DNA from: Hoplostethus atlanticus
Lineage: Eukaryota; Chordata; Actinopteri; Trachichthyiformes; Trachichthyidae
DNA: 64,000 nt
Reading direction: 5' to 3'
NCBI GenBank assembly: GCA_034670405.1
Contig: JAXDDX010000014.1
Span: 1,500,501 to 1,564,500 of the forward strand
This document shows positions 33,565-43,839 of the stretch, in pieces (within the stretch, counting starts at the first letter, position 1; every line of letters begins with the position of its first letter). The notes below the pieces were generated by a model, which saw only the letters and a program-made list of their open reading frames with translations, had not been told where the DNA came from and did not search any database. Made by a program: the position numbers and the translations under genes.

Positions 33565-33779
33565 TACAGTCAGGTAACATACAGCCTTTCAGAGACTCAC
33601 ACAGACTACTCCCAGACCACTGATCCTTTCTTATTTGTGTGGAGAGAGGAAAAGGATTTGCGTTTGTGCTGTTCTTGAAGACTACCGACACATGGAACCA
33701 AAGCAAATGTCTTTTAGTGTCCAGCTATAACCCATTATTTAATTGCTGTGTTCATAGCAAAAAAAACACACTAAAGGTG

Positions 33780-34540
33780 AGTTTAATCCAATCTGGTAAA
33801 TTAGAGTTTAATTTAATGGACTCAATTTCCAAGGCCTGTAACCGCTAGTGTATTTCTAATGATAATAAACTCACTTAATATTTGGGACATCTCCCAAAGT
33901 CCAGCAGTTTGCCACACAGTAGTTAACAAAAGCAGTTAAAAAAAACTCAAAAGGTTTGAAGATCCTCGGTGGAAGGAACTACGGACTGGAAATACTTCAG
34001 AATGGAATTTGCTCTCCTGTATCTCATTTACGCTTTTCCCTACTGGTTGTAACCATAGTTATAGCTGCTAGCAGTCATTGAGTAGAACAATGAGCAGATT
34101 TTATGGGCAAAAGTAAAATCTGGGAAAAAGTGAAATCTGCAAGTCCCCCCCTTTTTCTGTAGTTTCCTTTTTCAAAAAACAGGCCGTTTTGAAAAGTCCC
34201 CCCTTTAGACGTCATAAGGGGGGATTTTAGCATAATCCAACCCCTCTCAGAGCATGCCCACCCCCAGGTGAATAACCACTCCCATTTACCTCGTCTCAAA
34301 ATGCAGGTCCCGGCAGCACCGCAAGCCGTTGCTTATGGTGCATTCCATTGTACTTGGAAGTCGATAATTCTGAGTCGGTATTCCCAACTTCCAATCTTAA
34401 TGTGTTCCAGTGCATCTGCTCGGGAAAACATGGACGCCCGCAGCAAACTCATGTTTGTATGGCAAGTCTCAGAATGTTACAAGCATCTAAAGAGGAACTA
34501 CATCAACTACTACAGCGCCATTAGTGAATGTACCATGTAC
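33780..34540. other. Intergenic or unresolved repeat
   Basis: From about 34120 the sequence includes AAAGTCCCCCCTTTAGACGT, GGGGGGATTTTAGCATAATC, and CCAGGTGAATAACCACTCCC, and looks like a dispersed fish repeat that resumes after the SINE. No ends or duplication were found. Confidence 0.3.
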
Positions 34541-34804
34541 GGGGCGGCTGTGGCTCAGGAGGTAGAGCGGGTCGGCCTCCAGTCAGAAGATCGGAGGTTT
34601 GATCCCCGGCTCCTCCAGTCCACATGTCAAAGTGTCCTTGGGCAAGACACTGAACCCCAAATTGCTCCCAATGGTCAGGCCAGCACCTTGCATGGTAGCT
34701 CACTGCCATCAGTGTGTGAGTGTGCAAGTGTGTGGGTGAATGAGAGGTATATACTGTAAAGCGCTTTGGATAAAAGCGCTATATAAATGCACTCCATTTA
34801 CCAT
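34541..34804 (+). mobile_element. tRNA-headed SINE, family D copy 2
   Basis: It is nearly identical in order to 23438-23697: GGCGGCTGTGGCTCAGGAGG, GGTTTGATCCCCGGC (one change in the B box), GTCAAAGTGTCCTTGGGC, AAGCGCTTTGGATAAAAGCG, and an end at ATTTACCATT. The flanks share only GTAC, so the duplication is uncertain. Confidence 0.88.
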
Positions 34805-35729
34805 TAGTACAATCGCATTTGGTTGTTTGCACTGCGCTGTTTGGATGCAAATAGGTCCAATAATATATTGGCTAACTAGCTCAACAAAATTGTCAATCCT
34901 AGCTTGTCTGCAAGTTGTATTCAATAAGCTTATGGACATGAGCCATAAACAGACCGGCTACAGCAGAGAGCGTCGCTCACACACCCACATACACAAACAC
35001 AAGGCACGAAAGTACAATATTACATGGAATTGTTATCATTGAGAAACTAAGTGGAACCGCTCAGCTGCCTCTTCCCATTCTGGGTCAGACTCCGGCTCAA
35101 ACATTTACGGTCTCAGTGTTGGTTCTGGAGCGGCCGCCATGGTTACGGTAAATTTCTGCATCAAGCTTATTTGTTTACCTTGAGCAGTATGGGCGCTCCG
35201 CTCCCCGCTTCCGCCAATCAGAGCAGTGCTCATACAACCTCCAGCCCTCAAAACAGCCTGTTCTTTACAATGGAGAAAATGAGAGACTGAAACACACACC
35301 ACAGAAGCTGGTTTTAGGATTTTTTTTATATAGACTTCACAAACGTCTTGCAAAGACCCCCAGGAACAGTTTTAAATAGCCCAAAATGAGTAAAATACCC
35401 CGCTTTTAAGAATTACTAATGAAACTGACAGACAAATGAAAATGAAAAGATTTTTTTCACCATTTTGAGAGGTGTTTTTTGTTACAGCACACTGGATTAA
35501 AAAAACAACTGTCTTATCATTTCTAAGGAAGGGCTGAAAACAGCCCCATGTTCTTTAAAGATCCAATAGGGTGTTTTCTGATCAAGATTTTCTTATCTTC
35601 AAATTTGAATAATGTATTTACAGTGATTAATACATGTATTGACTCATCCAGTACATTTGTTTTGCAATTCAGCAAAAGATAACTATGACTAGATAACTAC
35701 ATTTGCTTACTTTATTGCCAATGTTTATG
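34805..35729. other. Intergenic or unresolved repeat
   Basis: It includes GTTCTGGAGCGGCCGCCATG and GCTTCCGCCAATCAGAGCAG; probably the right part of the unresolved repeat at 34120. No gene recognised. Confidence 0.3.
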
Positions 35730-35933
35730 TAATGCCGGGATCAGACTACACAATATTTTTGTCTGTTATGATGGTCACTGTGTCAGATTAGGCGATATAG
35801 AGTGATAAATTCGTGCCGTGTCTTGGCCGACAGACATGACAGATTACACGTTGGTCACCGACCAATAATCGCTTGCTGACGTGCGTGATGTCATCGGAAA
35901 GCAGGTGCTAGGCAACGAGAATGTAAACAAACA

Positions 35934-36067
35934 ATGGCGTCCGAAGCAGTATGCATGATATTAGCTGTCTTGTGTTCCGAAAAGGCAAAAAAAAAAGAAA
36001 AAACGACTGTGGACCCGTTCTTGGGTCGCATGAAGAGAACAGTATGGGTTGTCAATCCTTCAAAGAG
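35934..36067 (+). pseudogene. Harbinger transposase first exon remnant
   Basis: The ATG at 35934 opens MASEAVCMILAVLCSEKA, then a Lys/Arg-rich run and LWTRSWVA. A TGA stop follows where Arg would be expected, then REQYGLSILQRGEK. The aromatic/basic block W-x-R-x-W-x-x-(R)-R precedes the catalytic domain in Harbinger nucleases. A GGTGAAA near 36067 could be a donor. The rest of the nuclease is missing from the element. The match is to the motif pattern of the family, recalled rather than searched. Confidence 0.55.
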
Positions 36068-36151
36068 GTGAAAAATAACGATGTTTTAGCCTGTAGTGAA
36101 ACCTAAATGTAGCTAGCTAGCTAGCCTCCACAGGCTAGCCAGCCACAGGAG

Positions 36152-36232
36152 CCAGAGCTCGACAAACCTTTCCTCTGTTTCATAGTTCCACTTAGCGGCA
36201 CCAACAACTTAATTTCTCTTTCGCCTCGCCAT
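36152..36232 (-). pseudogene. MADF/SANT-like first exon remnant (Harbinger)
   Basis: On the minus strand an ATG at 36232 gives MARRKRN and a stop. After a shift, the DNA encodes AAKWNYETEERFVELWLLWL. W-x-x-E-T-E-E-R-F-V-E-L-W resembles the exon at 11368-11469 (W-T-A-E-M-E-E-R-L-V-D-M-W). It is the accessory DNA-binding gene of the element, broken by a frameshift. Confidence 0.5.
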
Positions 36233-36505
36233 GTTTGTTTATAGCGCTCCGTGCTCCTATTGGTAAACGTCACGGACGAGACGGAACACGTCGTGGACGG
36301 CAAAAAAAATTCTAACATGCTAGTCTTTTGTCGGGACGTTGTGAGGCGTCCCAGATGCGGCGTCGGTTGTCGTCCACTATGTCACACTACACAACATAAA
36401 ACGATCGATTGTCGCACCCTGTCGTTCCCGACTCGACCCGACGCCCTACGTCTGCCGAATCGGGCTATAATCGGCCTGATATCGTGTAGTCTGAACCCGC
36501 CATAA

Positions 36506-37635
36506 CAGGTAGAGCTGTCTCTTGTAGGTTTTGCCCCGCCTCCTAATCACCCTGATTGCAAACAGGTGATGTGTTGCTTCCTACCTAGGCTGGGCCCATT
36601 TAAAGGCAGCCATGTGCAGCTAGTGGTAGGCTCACCTCGCTCTGTCTTGACCCTGGTGCTAGTTTCGGAAGGAGATTAGGAAGAGAGAAGGTATGCCCTT
36701 TACTGGTTTTTATTGTAGATGTTGTCTGTGTACATGTCTAAGTGTTCCCCTGGCATCCTTGCAGGTGTCTGCAGTGGGAACCGGAGCTAGCTGGAGGAGC
36801 TCTGTTGCTACTGCTGTTTTTGTCCTGTAGTTATCTTACATAGTTTCTCTATCTTTGGTTACCTTTAATAGTCGGTTATTTGATTTATTTTCTGTTAAAC
36901 TTATTTACCTTAACTTCTTATTCTGGGTTATTGTTTTCCTTCTGTTTATTTGATTTAAGTGCTGGCCTGTACATGGCTGTCTGTTGTGACGGAGGACTTT
37001 TTATTATTTTTCTGGTAAACCAACTCGTGTGTGTTTGTAAATAAGGGTTTGGTATTGCTGGGTCTCTTGCCAGGAACAGACGGTTGGGGTAGGATAGACT
37101 TGCAGGTGGTGGGTTACGGGTTGAGGGGTTTTCCCTTGGGTTCCTATTGCATGCTGTGTGCCTTTCTTATATCTAGTAGTGAGTGTGAGCGACTGCTTTT
37201 GTTGCATGCTATTTTATAGTATATTCTAACCAGTGTGCTTTTTGTTTTGCAGTGAGTGCAAACAACTGTGCGTGTGTTCCATATTGGTGGTGGTGAAGCA
37301 CTTTGACCCTCTTCCCCTCACTCCCTTCCCCCTGTGGGTCTTTCCTGGCACCCTCCCCCTGTACTGGTAACGTGCCCGCATGTAGTAATATTTTAGAATA
37401 TGTATATTTTGTAATAAAGAAATGCTGCTTTAATCTTTAGCCTCATTTACTACATCCAAATTACCCAGGTGACTTTTAATGAAACATATCTGTTTTGGAA
37501 CTGGAAACTCATGTCTCTGCTCCCTCTTTATTAAAGAACTTTATTGGGCATTCTCTGGGTGAAATTCCCAGAGTGGCGTAGTCGTGTCCTTGTAGTCTGG
37601 GGTATAGGTGCCCCAGTCACAAACATTCTCTTCCC
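36506..37635 (+). mobile_element. LTR-like or retroelement-derived stretch (tentative)
   Basis: In order it has CATTTAAAGGCAGCC (TATA-like), a GAGAAGGTATGCC donor-like site near 36690, TGTTTTGTTTTGCAG-type acceptor near 37250, TAATAAAGAAATGC (polyadenylation-like) at about 37413, then a block AAAGAACTTTATTGGGCATT with CCCAGAGTGGCGTAGTCG, ending at CCCCAGTCACA. This resembles fish LTR sequence, with ends TGTnnn/GTCACA possible, but no matching 5-bp duplication was found. An untranslated host transcript end is the alternative. Confidence 0.3.
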
Positions 37636-37639
37636 TCCC

Positions 37640-39273
37640 TTGTCCATCATTCTCTTCCATTCCACATCCCTGTCTGCTTTCCCTTTCTTGCCTCGGATTT
37701 AAGCCATCTTCTCACAGTCTAATCTGCTGCCAAATTAAAATGAAACTCAAACTGGGGTAGGCTGACAGACTAGCATGTTGCCAGACATGTCAGATAATAT
37801 CTATGCAGTTTGAAACATGATACAGGAAAATCTCTTATGCTATTTAATTTAGGAAGCCAAACAGCGCAGTTTTAAATGGACTTATTTTGTTGCCGATCTG
37901 GAATAGGTCTGGAAAGTTATAAACCATGAAAATTCGGTGAGTACTGACACATTTGTTGTGGTTTGCAATTTTCAGGGACCCAGGTTTCACTCTAAGTTGC
38001 TCAGCCTCAGCTACTGGTAAAACTTACAGAAAAGTTCTCTCTTTTAACTTCTCAACTGCTCACCAATGCAAGGTCAAAGAAAGGTAAGGCACATGCTGCT
38101 TTTGGCCCACGTTATGGGATAACATTTCTACAGTGCGCTATAAACACCCCTTTTCAGCATTATTGGCTGGTAGTCTATGAATTTAGAAATAGTGCACAAC
38201 AAACACAAGCTATAAATCATATTATATTTGCTGGTGTAAATTACAATCAATTTGTTTGGGACAAATTGATAATGGAGGTACTATTGTCTTGAGAAAAAAC
38301 CTTTTGGTGCGGTAGGTGAGGTCCTCCACTCAAGATGAATGCATTTAGTGGACACTGTTCAGCACCAGATATTTTTTTCAGTTTGTGGCATCAGAGAAAT
38401 TAAGACAAAAAAAGAGCTCTAATTACAACCAGATGCAACAATTAATATTGTGAGAATACACAAAAAGACAGAAACCTACTTTGAAAAAGCATACGGTTTG
38501 AATTTCTGTGTTGTTCACTTCGCCTTTTCATTCCATTCCATTTCGTTCCATTTTGCTGCATTTTGTGGGTGTTGGGACGTATTTAAAGTGCTCAGAGGAG
38601 CGGAAGATAGAAAAGCAACAGCCTCTAACTGAATATGACATAATGAGTGCCAGAAAGAAATGAAAAGTCTAATGCATTACTCTCTAATTGGTGTCTGCTT
38701 TGGCATGGGGGTGTAAGACCACCAGAAGGATAGAGCACAACTGGGGATAGAAGCAATAAATAGGAAGGAGCAGATGGTCCACTCCAGAGGACAGACACCC
38801 AAACACATGTAACAGACTGGACACCACTAAAAGATGGAAGTAGGTGTGTGTGTGTGTGTGTGGGGGGGGGGGGGGGTCATTTTTATGTCGGTATGAATAT
38901 GTAATGACATTAAAGACATTATCAAGCAAAAACATGCCTATGTAAAAATCAACATCTATATGTCTGTTTATTTAGTTACTTATACAAATTCTCTTATAAT
39001 AAATTGGGCTTCATGCTGTGGATGGAAATCCTCAGAGATGGAACAACGTTCAGAAATTCAGTGCTCACTGTATTTTTATTAACCCTGACCTAAACAGGAA
39101 AATGTGTGTGAATTAAATGGATCCTGCTGTAAGTTAAAATCAAACCCATTCAGTGGGAAATAGTACTTTGATAATGCAGTAGAGGTACAATAATGTATTG
39201 ATGTATTAATCAATTATTAAATGCTTGTGATTCATGTCATAGCTGGTTGGTTTGGTTCAGAACATACAACTCT
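37640..39273. other. Intergenic, AT-rich
   Basis: No gene recognised. It contains the (GT)n(G)n run at 38844-38876. Confidence 0.35.
38844..38876. repeat. (GT)9 followed by G15
   Basis: A GT run passes directly into a poly-G run. Confidence 0.9.
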
Positions 39274-40250
39274 TTACATTACATTACAGTCATTTAGCAG
39301 ACGCTTTTATCCAAAGCGACTTACAATAAGTGCATTCAACATAGGTAGGCAAGAAAACTACTAGTCACCAGAAATCGTAAGTGCATTTCCTTCCTAAACA
39401 AGCAACTAAGAGCATAACTACTAGGTAAAAGTGCAATAAGTTAGCTACCTACTTTTTAATTAAACAAATGAGACAAATAAGTAAATCAAATAAACAAGAG
39501 CTAAGAAAAATAAGTGAAGCATATAATCAAGAGCTAATAAACAAGCGCTCAGACAAATAATTGACGACAAATAGGCAAGGCTAAGAGGAAGGGTCAGGGT
39601 AGTGTTTCTTGAAGAGGTGGGTTTTCAGCCTGCGGCGAAAGATGGGCAGCGACTCAGCTGTCCTGACATCAGTGGGGAGTTCATTCCACCACTGCGGGGC
39701 CAGGACAGAGAAGAGCCGTGACCGTGTAGATCGGCTGCAGGGGCCTCTGAGCGACGGGGCAACCAGTCGCCTCGAGGCAGCAGAGCGAAGTGGTCGGGCG
39801 GGGGTGTAAGGCTTGACCATAGCCTGGAGGTAAGAAGGAGCTGTTCCTTTCACTGCCCTATAGGCTAGCACCAGGGTCTTGAACTGGATGCGAGCCGCTA
39901 CAGGGAGCCAGTGTAGAGAACGGAGAAGGGTAGTTGTGTCGGAGAACTTGGGGCGGTTGAACACCAGACGAGCTGCAGCTTTCTGAACAAGCTCCAGAGG
40001 TCTGATGGCAACAATTAACGACCAGGAGGGAGTTGCAGTAGTCCAGGCGGGAGATGACAAGAGCCTGGATGAGCACCTGCGCTGCCTTGTCAGTGAGGAA
40101 GGGGCGAATCCTCCTGATGTTGTAGAGGAGGAATCTGCAGGAGCGTGTCACTGATGCGATGTTTGCCGAGAACGACAGTTGGTCGTCCAGGGTCACACCC
40201 AGATTTAGTAAATATGGCTAATGTAGTAGGCCTAGAGCTATCACATCGGT
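39274..40250 (-). mobile_element. L2-type LINE, 3' end, minus strand
   Basis: The forward strand begins ACATTACATTACAGTCATTT and continues AGCAGACGCTTTTATCCAAA, the conserved 3' tail of fish L2 elements in reverse. Then, on the minus strand, comes the C-terminal part of ORF2. The 5' side is truncated at about 40250, close to the end of another LINE. Confidence 0.88.
39581..40196 (-). pseudogene. L2 LINE ORF2, C-terminal domain, one frameshift
   Basis: MTLDDQLSFSANIASVTRSC, NIRRIRPFLTDKAAQVLIQA and LVISRLDYCNSLL are the region after the reverse transcriptase. The frame shifts at about 40014-40020 and continues ELVQKAAARLVFNRPKFSDT and LRSLHWLPVAARIQFKTLVL, then APQWWNELPTDVRTAESLPI and FRRRLKTHLFKKHY before the natural stop at 39581. 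The palm and active site lie beyond the truncated 5' end. The strand and the 3' tail agree. Confidence 0.9.
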
Positions 40251-40289
40251 CTAAGACCATGTTATGTATTTTCAGTGTGTGATTCTTGG

Positions 40290-41625
40290 GGATGGATTGT
40301 GATGGGTTTTGTTTATTGAGCAATACATTCACTGGTACAAACAAACAAAAAGAAAAAAAAATGCAGACGTAACAAGATAACATTGTGAGACAGGAAGAGA
40401 ATCTGGACAAAAATAAAACAGAAACAAAACAAACAAGCAATCAGCAAACAGACCTACATAAAATAAAATAAATTAAATTTATAACTGAACTGGTATGGGT
40501 GCAGGGTGGTGGGGGGGGGGTGATATTGTGTGTGCGTGCGTGTACATGTGTGTGCGTGTGCCCCCAGCAGAGGTAACCCAGCTGCACAAAAGCAGGCCCT
40601 GCATGCTGGTGGGAAAAGGCTTGGAGGCCAGGGGTGGGGGGGCAACGGGATCAGGGCCGTGTATTTAGCGGACAGCTCCCAGACCCAGGGGGAAGGAGCC
40701 TGCCCACCGTTGGACCCACGGCCCTATGTTGTATTTGTATTGCCTGCCCCCCTTATTGTTTGAGCGTGGTTGTCTGCCTAAGGGAAACCCCCAGACCCTT
40801 GGGAGAGAGCCTGCCCAGTGTTGGTCCAGACCACTTGCCCCACGGATGAATTTACGTAAGTGATAAATGGGATCCAGGTTTGTTTGAATTCTGCTATTTG
40901 TTTTTTGAAGGAGGCTGTCACTTTTTCCATTGCTAGATGGTCAGTGAGTAGGCTTTTCCATTGTGAGATGTTTATCATGTTTTTTGTTTTCCAGTTTCTG
41001 AGTATAGTTTTCTTGGCGACAGGGCTGTGAGAATTATTCTAGTGGTTTTGCCAGAGAGGTTGGTTTGTGATAAGTCTCCTTATGTTCTGGAGGCACAGAG
41101 TCGGGGATGGTGGGATACGGCAGCCTAAGAATTGTGAGAGTTTATGGGTGATTTCATGTCAGAGGTTTTGTACGGGTGCATGGTGCCAGATGGCGTGAAT
41201 GTAGTTATCTGGAGTGTTTTCTGTGCATTGGGAGCAGATTTCTGAATCTCTTAGTCCCATTTTGTACAGTTTTTGTTGAGTAAAATGTGTTCTATGGAGG
41301 ATCTTATATTGGATGAGTTGCATTTTTGTGTTGTTGGTCATGGAGTAAGTGTTTTTGCAAATTTCAGTCCAGAAATCAGCATCGGGTGTGATATTTACAT
41401 AATTTTCCAATTTGGTGGTTCGGATGGAAATTGTTGAATCAGCATAGTTTAGTATATTATATATTTTGGATAGAACTTTTTTCTGGGTGGGGGTGTTTAT
41501 GATTTTGTTGATTATTGTAGGTGGTTGTAAACTGATGTTTTTAATATTGAGTTTTGATTTAATTACTGATTTTTTTGAAGAAAAGAAGAAGTTGTGCCAG
41601 ATCGGGGTGAATTTGCATGGTTCAT
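40290..41625 (-). mobile_element. L1/Tx1-like LINE, 3' end, minus strand
   Basis: The minus strand holds the C-terminal part of ORF2 in two frames (41410-41159 and 40978-40778), then a 3' region with ATAAATTTAATTTATTTTAT and an AATAAAC near 40312. It ends beside the L2 fragment. The 5' side fades near 41625. Confidence 0.8.
40778..41410 (-). pseudogene. L1/Tx1-like ORF2 C-terminus, broken
   Basis: MENYVNITPDADFWTEICKN is followed by MQLIQYKILHRTHFTQQKLY and KMGLRDSEICSQC, which matches the L-I-Q-Y-K-x-x-H-R...Y-K-M...C-x-x-C pattern at the C-terminus of L1-like ORF2 proteins. A second frame, MINISQWKSLLTDHLAMEKV with FKQTWIPFI, is the last segment. The reading frame between them is interrupted. 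No catalytic domain remains in this fragment. Confidence 0.8.
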
Positions 41626-42156
41626 AGATATATGAAAAGCATCACAATTTTCGTTCAAATTTCTGGGACTGACCAACGGACTGACGGATGTTGAGAAAAC
41701 AGCCAATTGGGTAAGAGGGAGGGGCTTAAATTACATCACTAATCTAAATTCTCTCCTGAGTCCGATGAGCTAACTCAAGATGGACGTCAGATAAAAGTTC
41801 AGCCGTCTTTCAGTGACATCTAGCCCTTGTGTTGTGTTCCTGTCAAATCTGACTGATTTACAACTTTTATGTCTGAAATCTTTAGTTTATTTCATCTGAT
41901 TGGAATAAAGATCCATGACTTTGTCCACACAGGGCATCTGAACACAAATAATTTAGATAATTTTCATTACATTTTGGGTGTTTTATTTAACTTTTGTACA
42001 TCTGTGGTGTTCCCAGTCAAAAATGACCGGCCATTGGAAACGAATGGGTGAGACTACAAGTAGGAGAAAGTGAGAGAAATTGAGAGTTCAGGAACATGTC
42101 CATTAGATGGACACACTGCCACTCCCAGACCACTATATGCATGTGCATGTGTACAT

Positions 42157-42157
<1 letters not shown>

Positions 42158-42197
<40 letters not shown>
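42158..42197. repeat. (CA)20 microsatellite
   Basis: Pure CA run preceded by ATGTGCATGTGTACATG. Confidence 0.96.
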
Positions 42198-42200
<3 letters not shown>

Positions 42201-42252
42201 ACCTTCTTGGGTTTCCCTGGCAACCCCGGAACCTTTTCCCATTAGAATCTTG

Positions 42253-42916
42253 GGCCGAATCCCATTTCTCATTTTCACCCCTACGGCTCGTTTTCGAGTG
42301 CCCCTCGCCCTTCGGCTTGGCCCTCGCGACAAGTTTGTTATCGGACATTACGATGGCAATAATGGTATTATCCCAGTGACATTTGCCATTCATCTGATGG
42401 AGATAGAAAAGCATGGACGCTCGCGATTCGTTCACAATTGATACGTTTTACGCTACCAATCGATCAAACAAGTCATCAAATAAAAAAGACCACTGCTTCA
42501 TTACCGGGCCACTTCATGACAGAATAGCGTTAGCGGTGCTCTGTAGTCTAGTAACGTTAACTAGCGAGGTAGAGACATCGGCATACAGATTTTTTGTTAT
42601 GCTTATTATAAAGAAAAGGTCTATAATACATTGAAACGACATTAAACTAAGATAATACGACGGTTAGAATATTTTTTTAAATCTTTATTAACGAAGAAAA
42701 TACTACATCTGTGGTTTCCTTTGGATGGTAGTGTAGCGTTCGCCATGATCTTCCAGTTGATTTGCAGGTCATTCTGGGAGACTTCTCCTAGCCCTAGCAC
42801 TTCGCCCTACCCCTCGATCCCAAAAAGAATCGGGACACCCTACCCCTACACGTGAACGCGCAAAACGGAGGGGAAGGGCTAAGGGGTAGGGCCAAGGGGT
42901 GAATTGGGATTCGGCC
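42253..42916. mobile_element. TIR element with GGCCGAATCCC ends, about 664 bp
   Basis: The left end GGCCGAATCCCATTTCTCAT and the inward right end GGCCGAATCCCAATTCACCC share their first 11 bases, and both lead into CACCCCT/CCCTAC-type GC-rich sequence. It is a non-autonomous DNA transposon of a type common in fish. The superfamily is not assigned because no clear duplication is visible. Confidence 0.6.
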
Positions 42917-43735
42917 TTGATCTGAATGCAGTGCACATATTTGCAAGGCACATGCAAAAACCATCACCTGTTGTCAATCATGTGCATGAGCACACACAAA
43001 ACCACCATGTAATGGTTGATTGATTGTTGATTGATTGATTGTGAACCTTGTTAGTGTTTCTGTTGTTGTTACTCATATTGTTATTGTTACTGTTGTGGTA
43101 AAGTGTTAATGTGTAAATAGTTTTAGGCTTATGTCCTTTCTTTACTAATAAAGTCACAACGATCAAACTGACCGGGAACACCACAGATATTATTTTGTGC
43201 CACTTTTGAAAAATTTGAAAGGGTTTCAAAACAATTGTGCTGTCTAAACTTTGACACAAAGTAGTCTGTGATAAAAAGTACAGTATGTTTCCTCTGGTAT
43301 TTACTATAGTCAAAATAATCCATAAATTATGCTATTTTTACTCAAAAACGAGTTGTATAAGATCAGGTGAATGAGGCCTACAGGCCATAAGTTCCAAATA
43401 GAAGTGCAAAACCTGTCATAAATACTAGAAATAAAGTTTATAAAAAGATCTAGTACAACATCAGGTGATAATATATGTATAATAGATTTATAAACAGTTA
43501 TAATGGATCGGTCATTTTTGACAAAAGTAGGTAGTAACGAACACAACACAAGTGCTAGAGCAGATGCCAGACGACTGCAGAGAATTCTGCATGATTTTCT
43601 GCATGATTCTGACTGAGGGGTTTAGCCGAGGGGCAAATCAGGATGCAATATAAACAGATAAACAGAAAGTTGTGTTGTGTGAACAGTACAGTACAGCGAT
43701 CTGATGACTTTGAAAGTCGTGTAGTGTGTGGGCAC

Positions 43736-43836
43736 CATTAGGGGAATTACAGTATGCACTATTAAGGCTATGCAGAGGGAAGTACAGTGTACGCTCGTAC
43801 ACCAGGCAGTACGGTAGAAGTCACACAAGCATCAAC
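43736..43836. repeat. Dispersed repeat segment, inverted mate of 20934-21035
   Basis: The reverse complement begins ATGCTTGTGTGACTTCTACC and later has TAGTGCATACTGTAATTCCC CTAA, matching 20934-21035. Confidence 0.6.
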
Positions 43837-43839
43837 CAA

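Larger units (their letters stand above)
35733..36502. mobile_element. PIF/Harbinger internal-deletion derivative, 770 bp
   Basis: The TIRs TGCCGGGATCAGACTACACA and, inward from the right, TGGCGGGTTCAGACTACACG continue as ATAT on both sides. TAA flanks both ends (35730-35732 and 36503-36505). Inside are two opposed exon starts: a Harbinger nuclease N-terminus on plus (35934) and a MADF/SANT-like N-terminus on minus (36232). Two convergent genes is the layout of autonomous Harbinger elements, so this copy keeps both outer gene starts and has lost the middle. Confidence 0.82.
41820..43558. mobile_element. Composite inverted-repeat element, 1.74 kb (tentative)
   Basis: The left edge CTAGCCCTTGTGTTGTGTTC and the reverse complement of the right edge, CTAGCACTTGTGTTGTGTTC, match at 19 of 20 positions. 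Further in, ATCTGTGGTGTTCCCAGTCA on the left pairs with ATCTGTGGTGTTCCCGGTCA from the right (43195-43165). Subterminal GTCAAAAATGACC words occur on both sides. No flanking duplication was found and no transposase is present. A (CA)n run and a second TIR element (42253-42916) lie inside. Confidence 0.55.
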
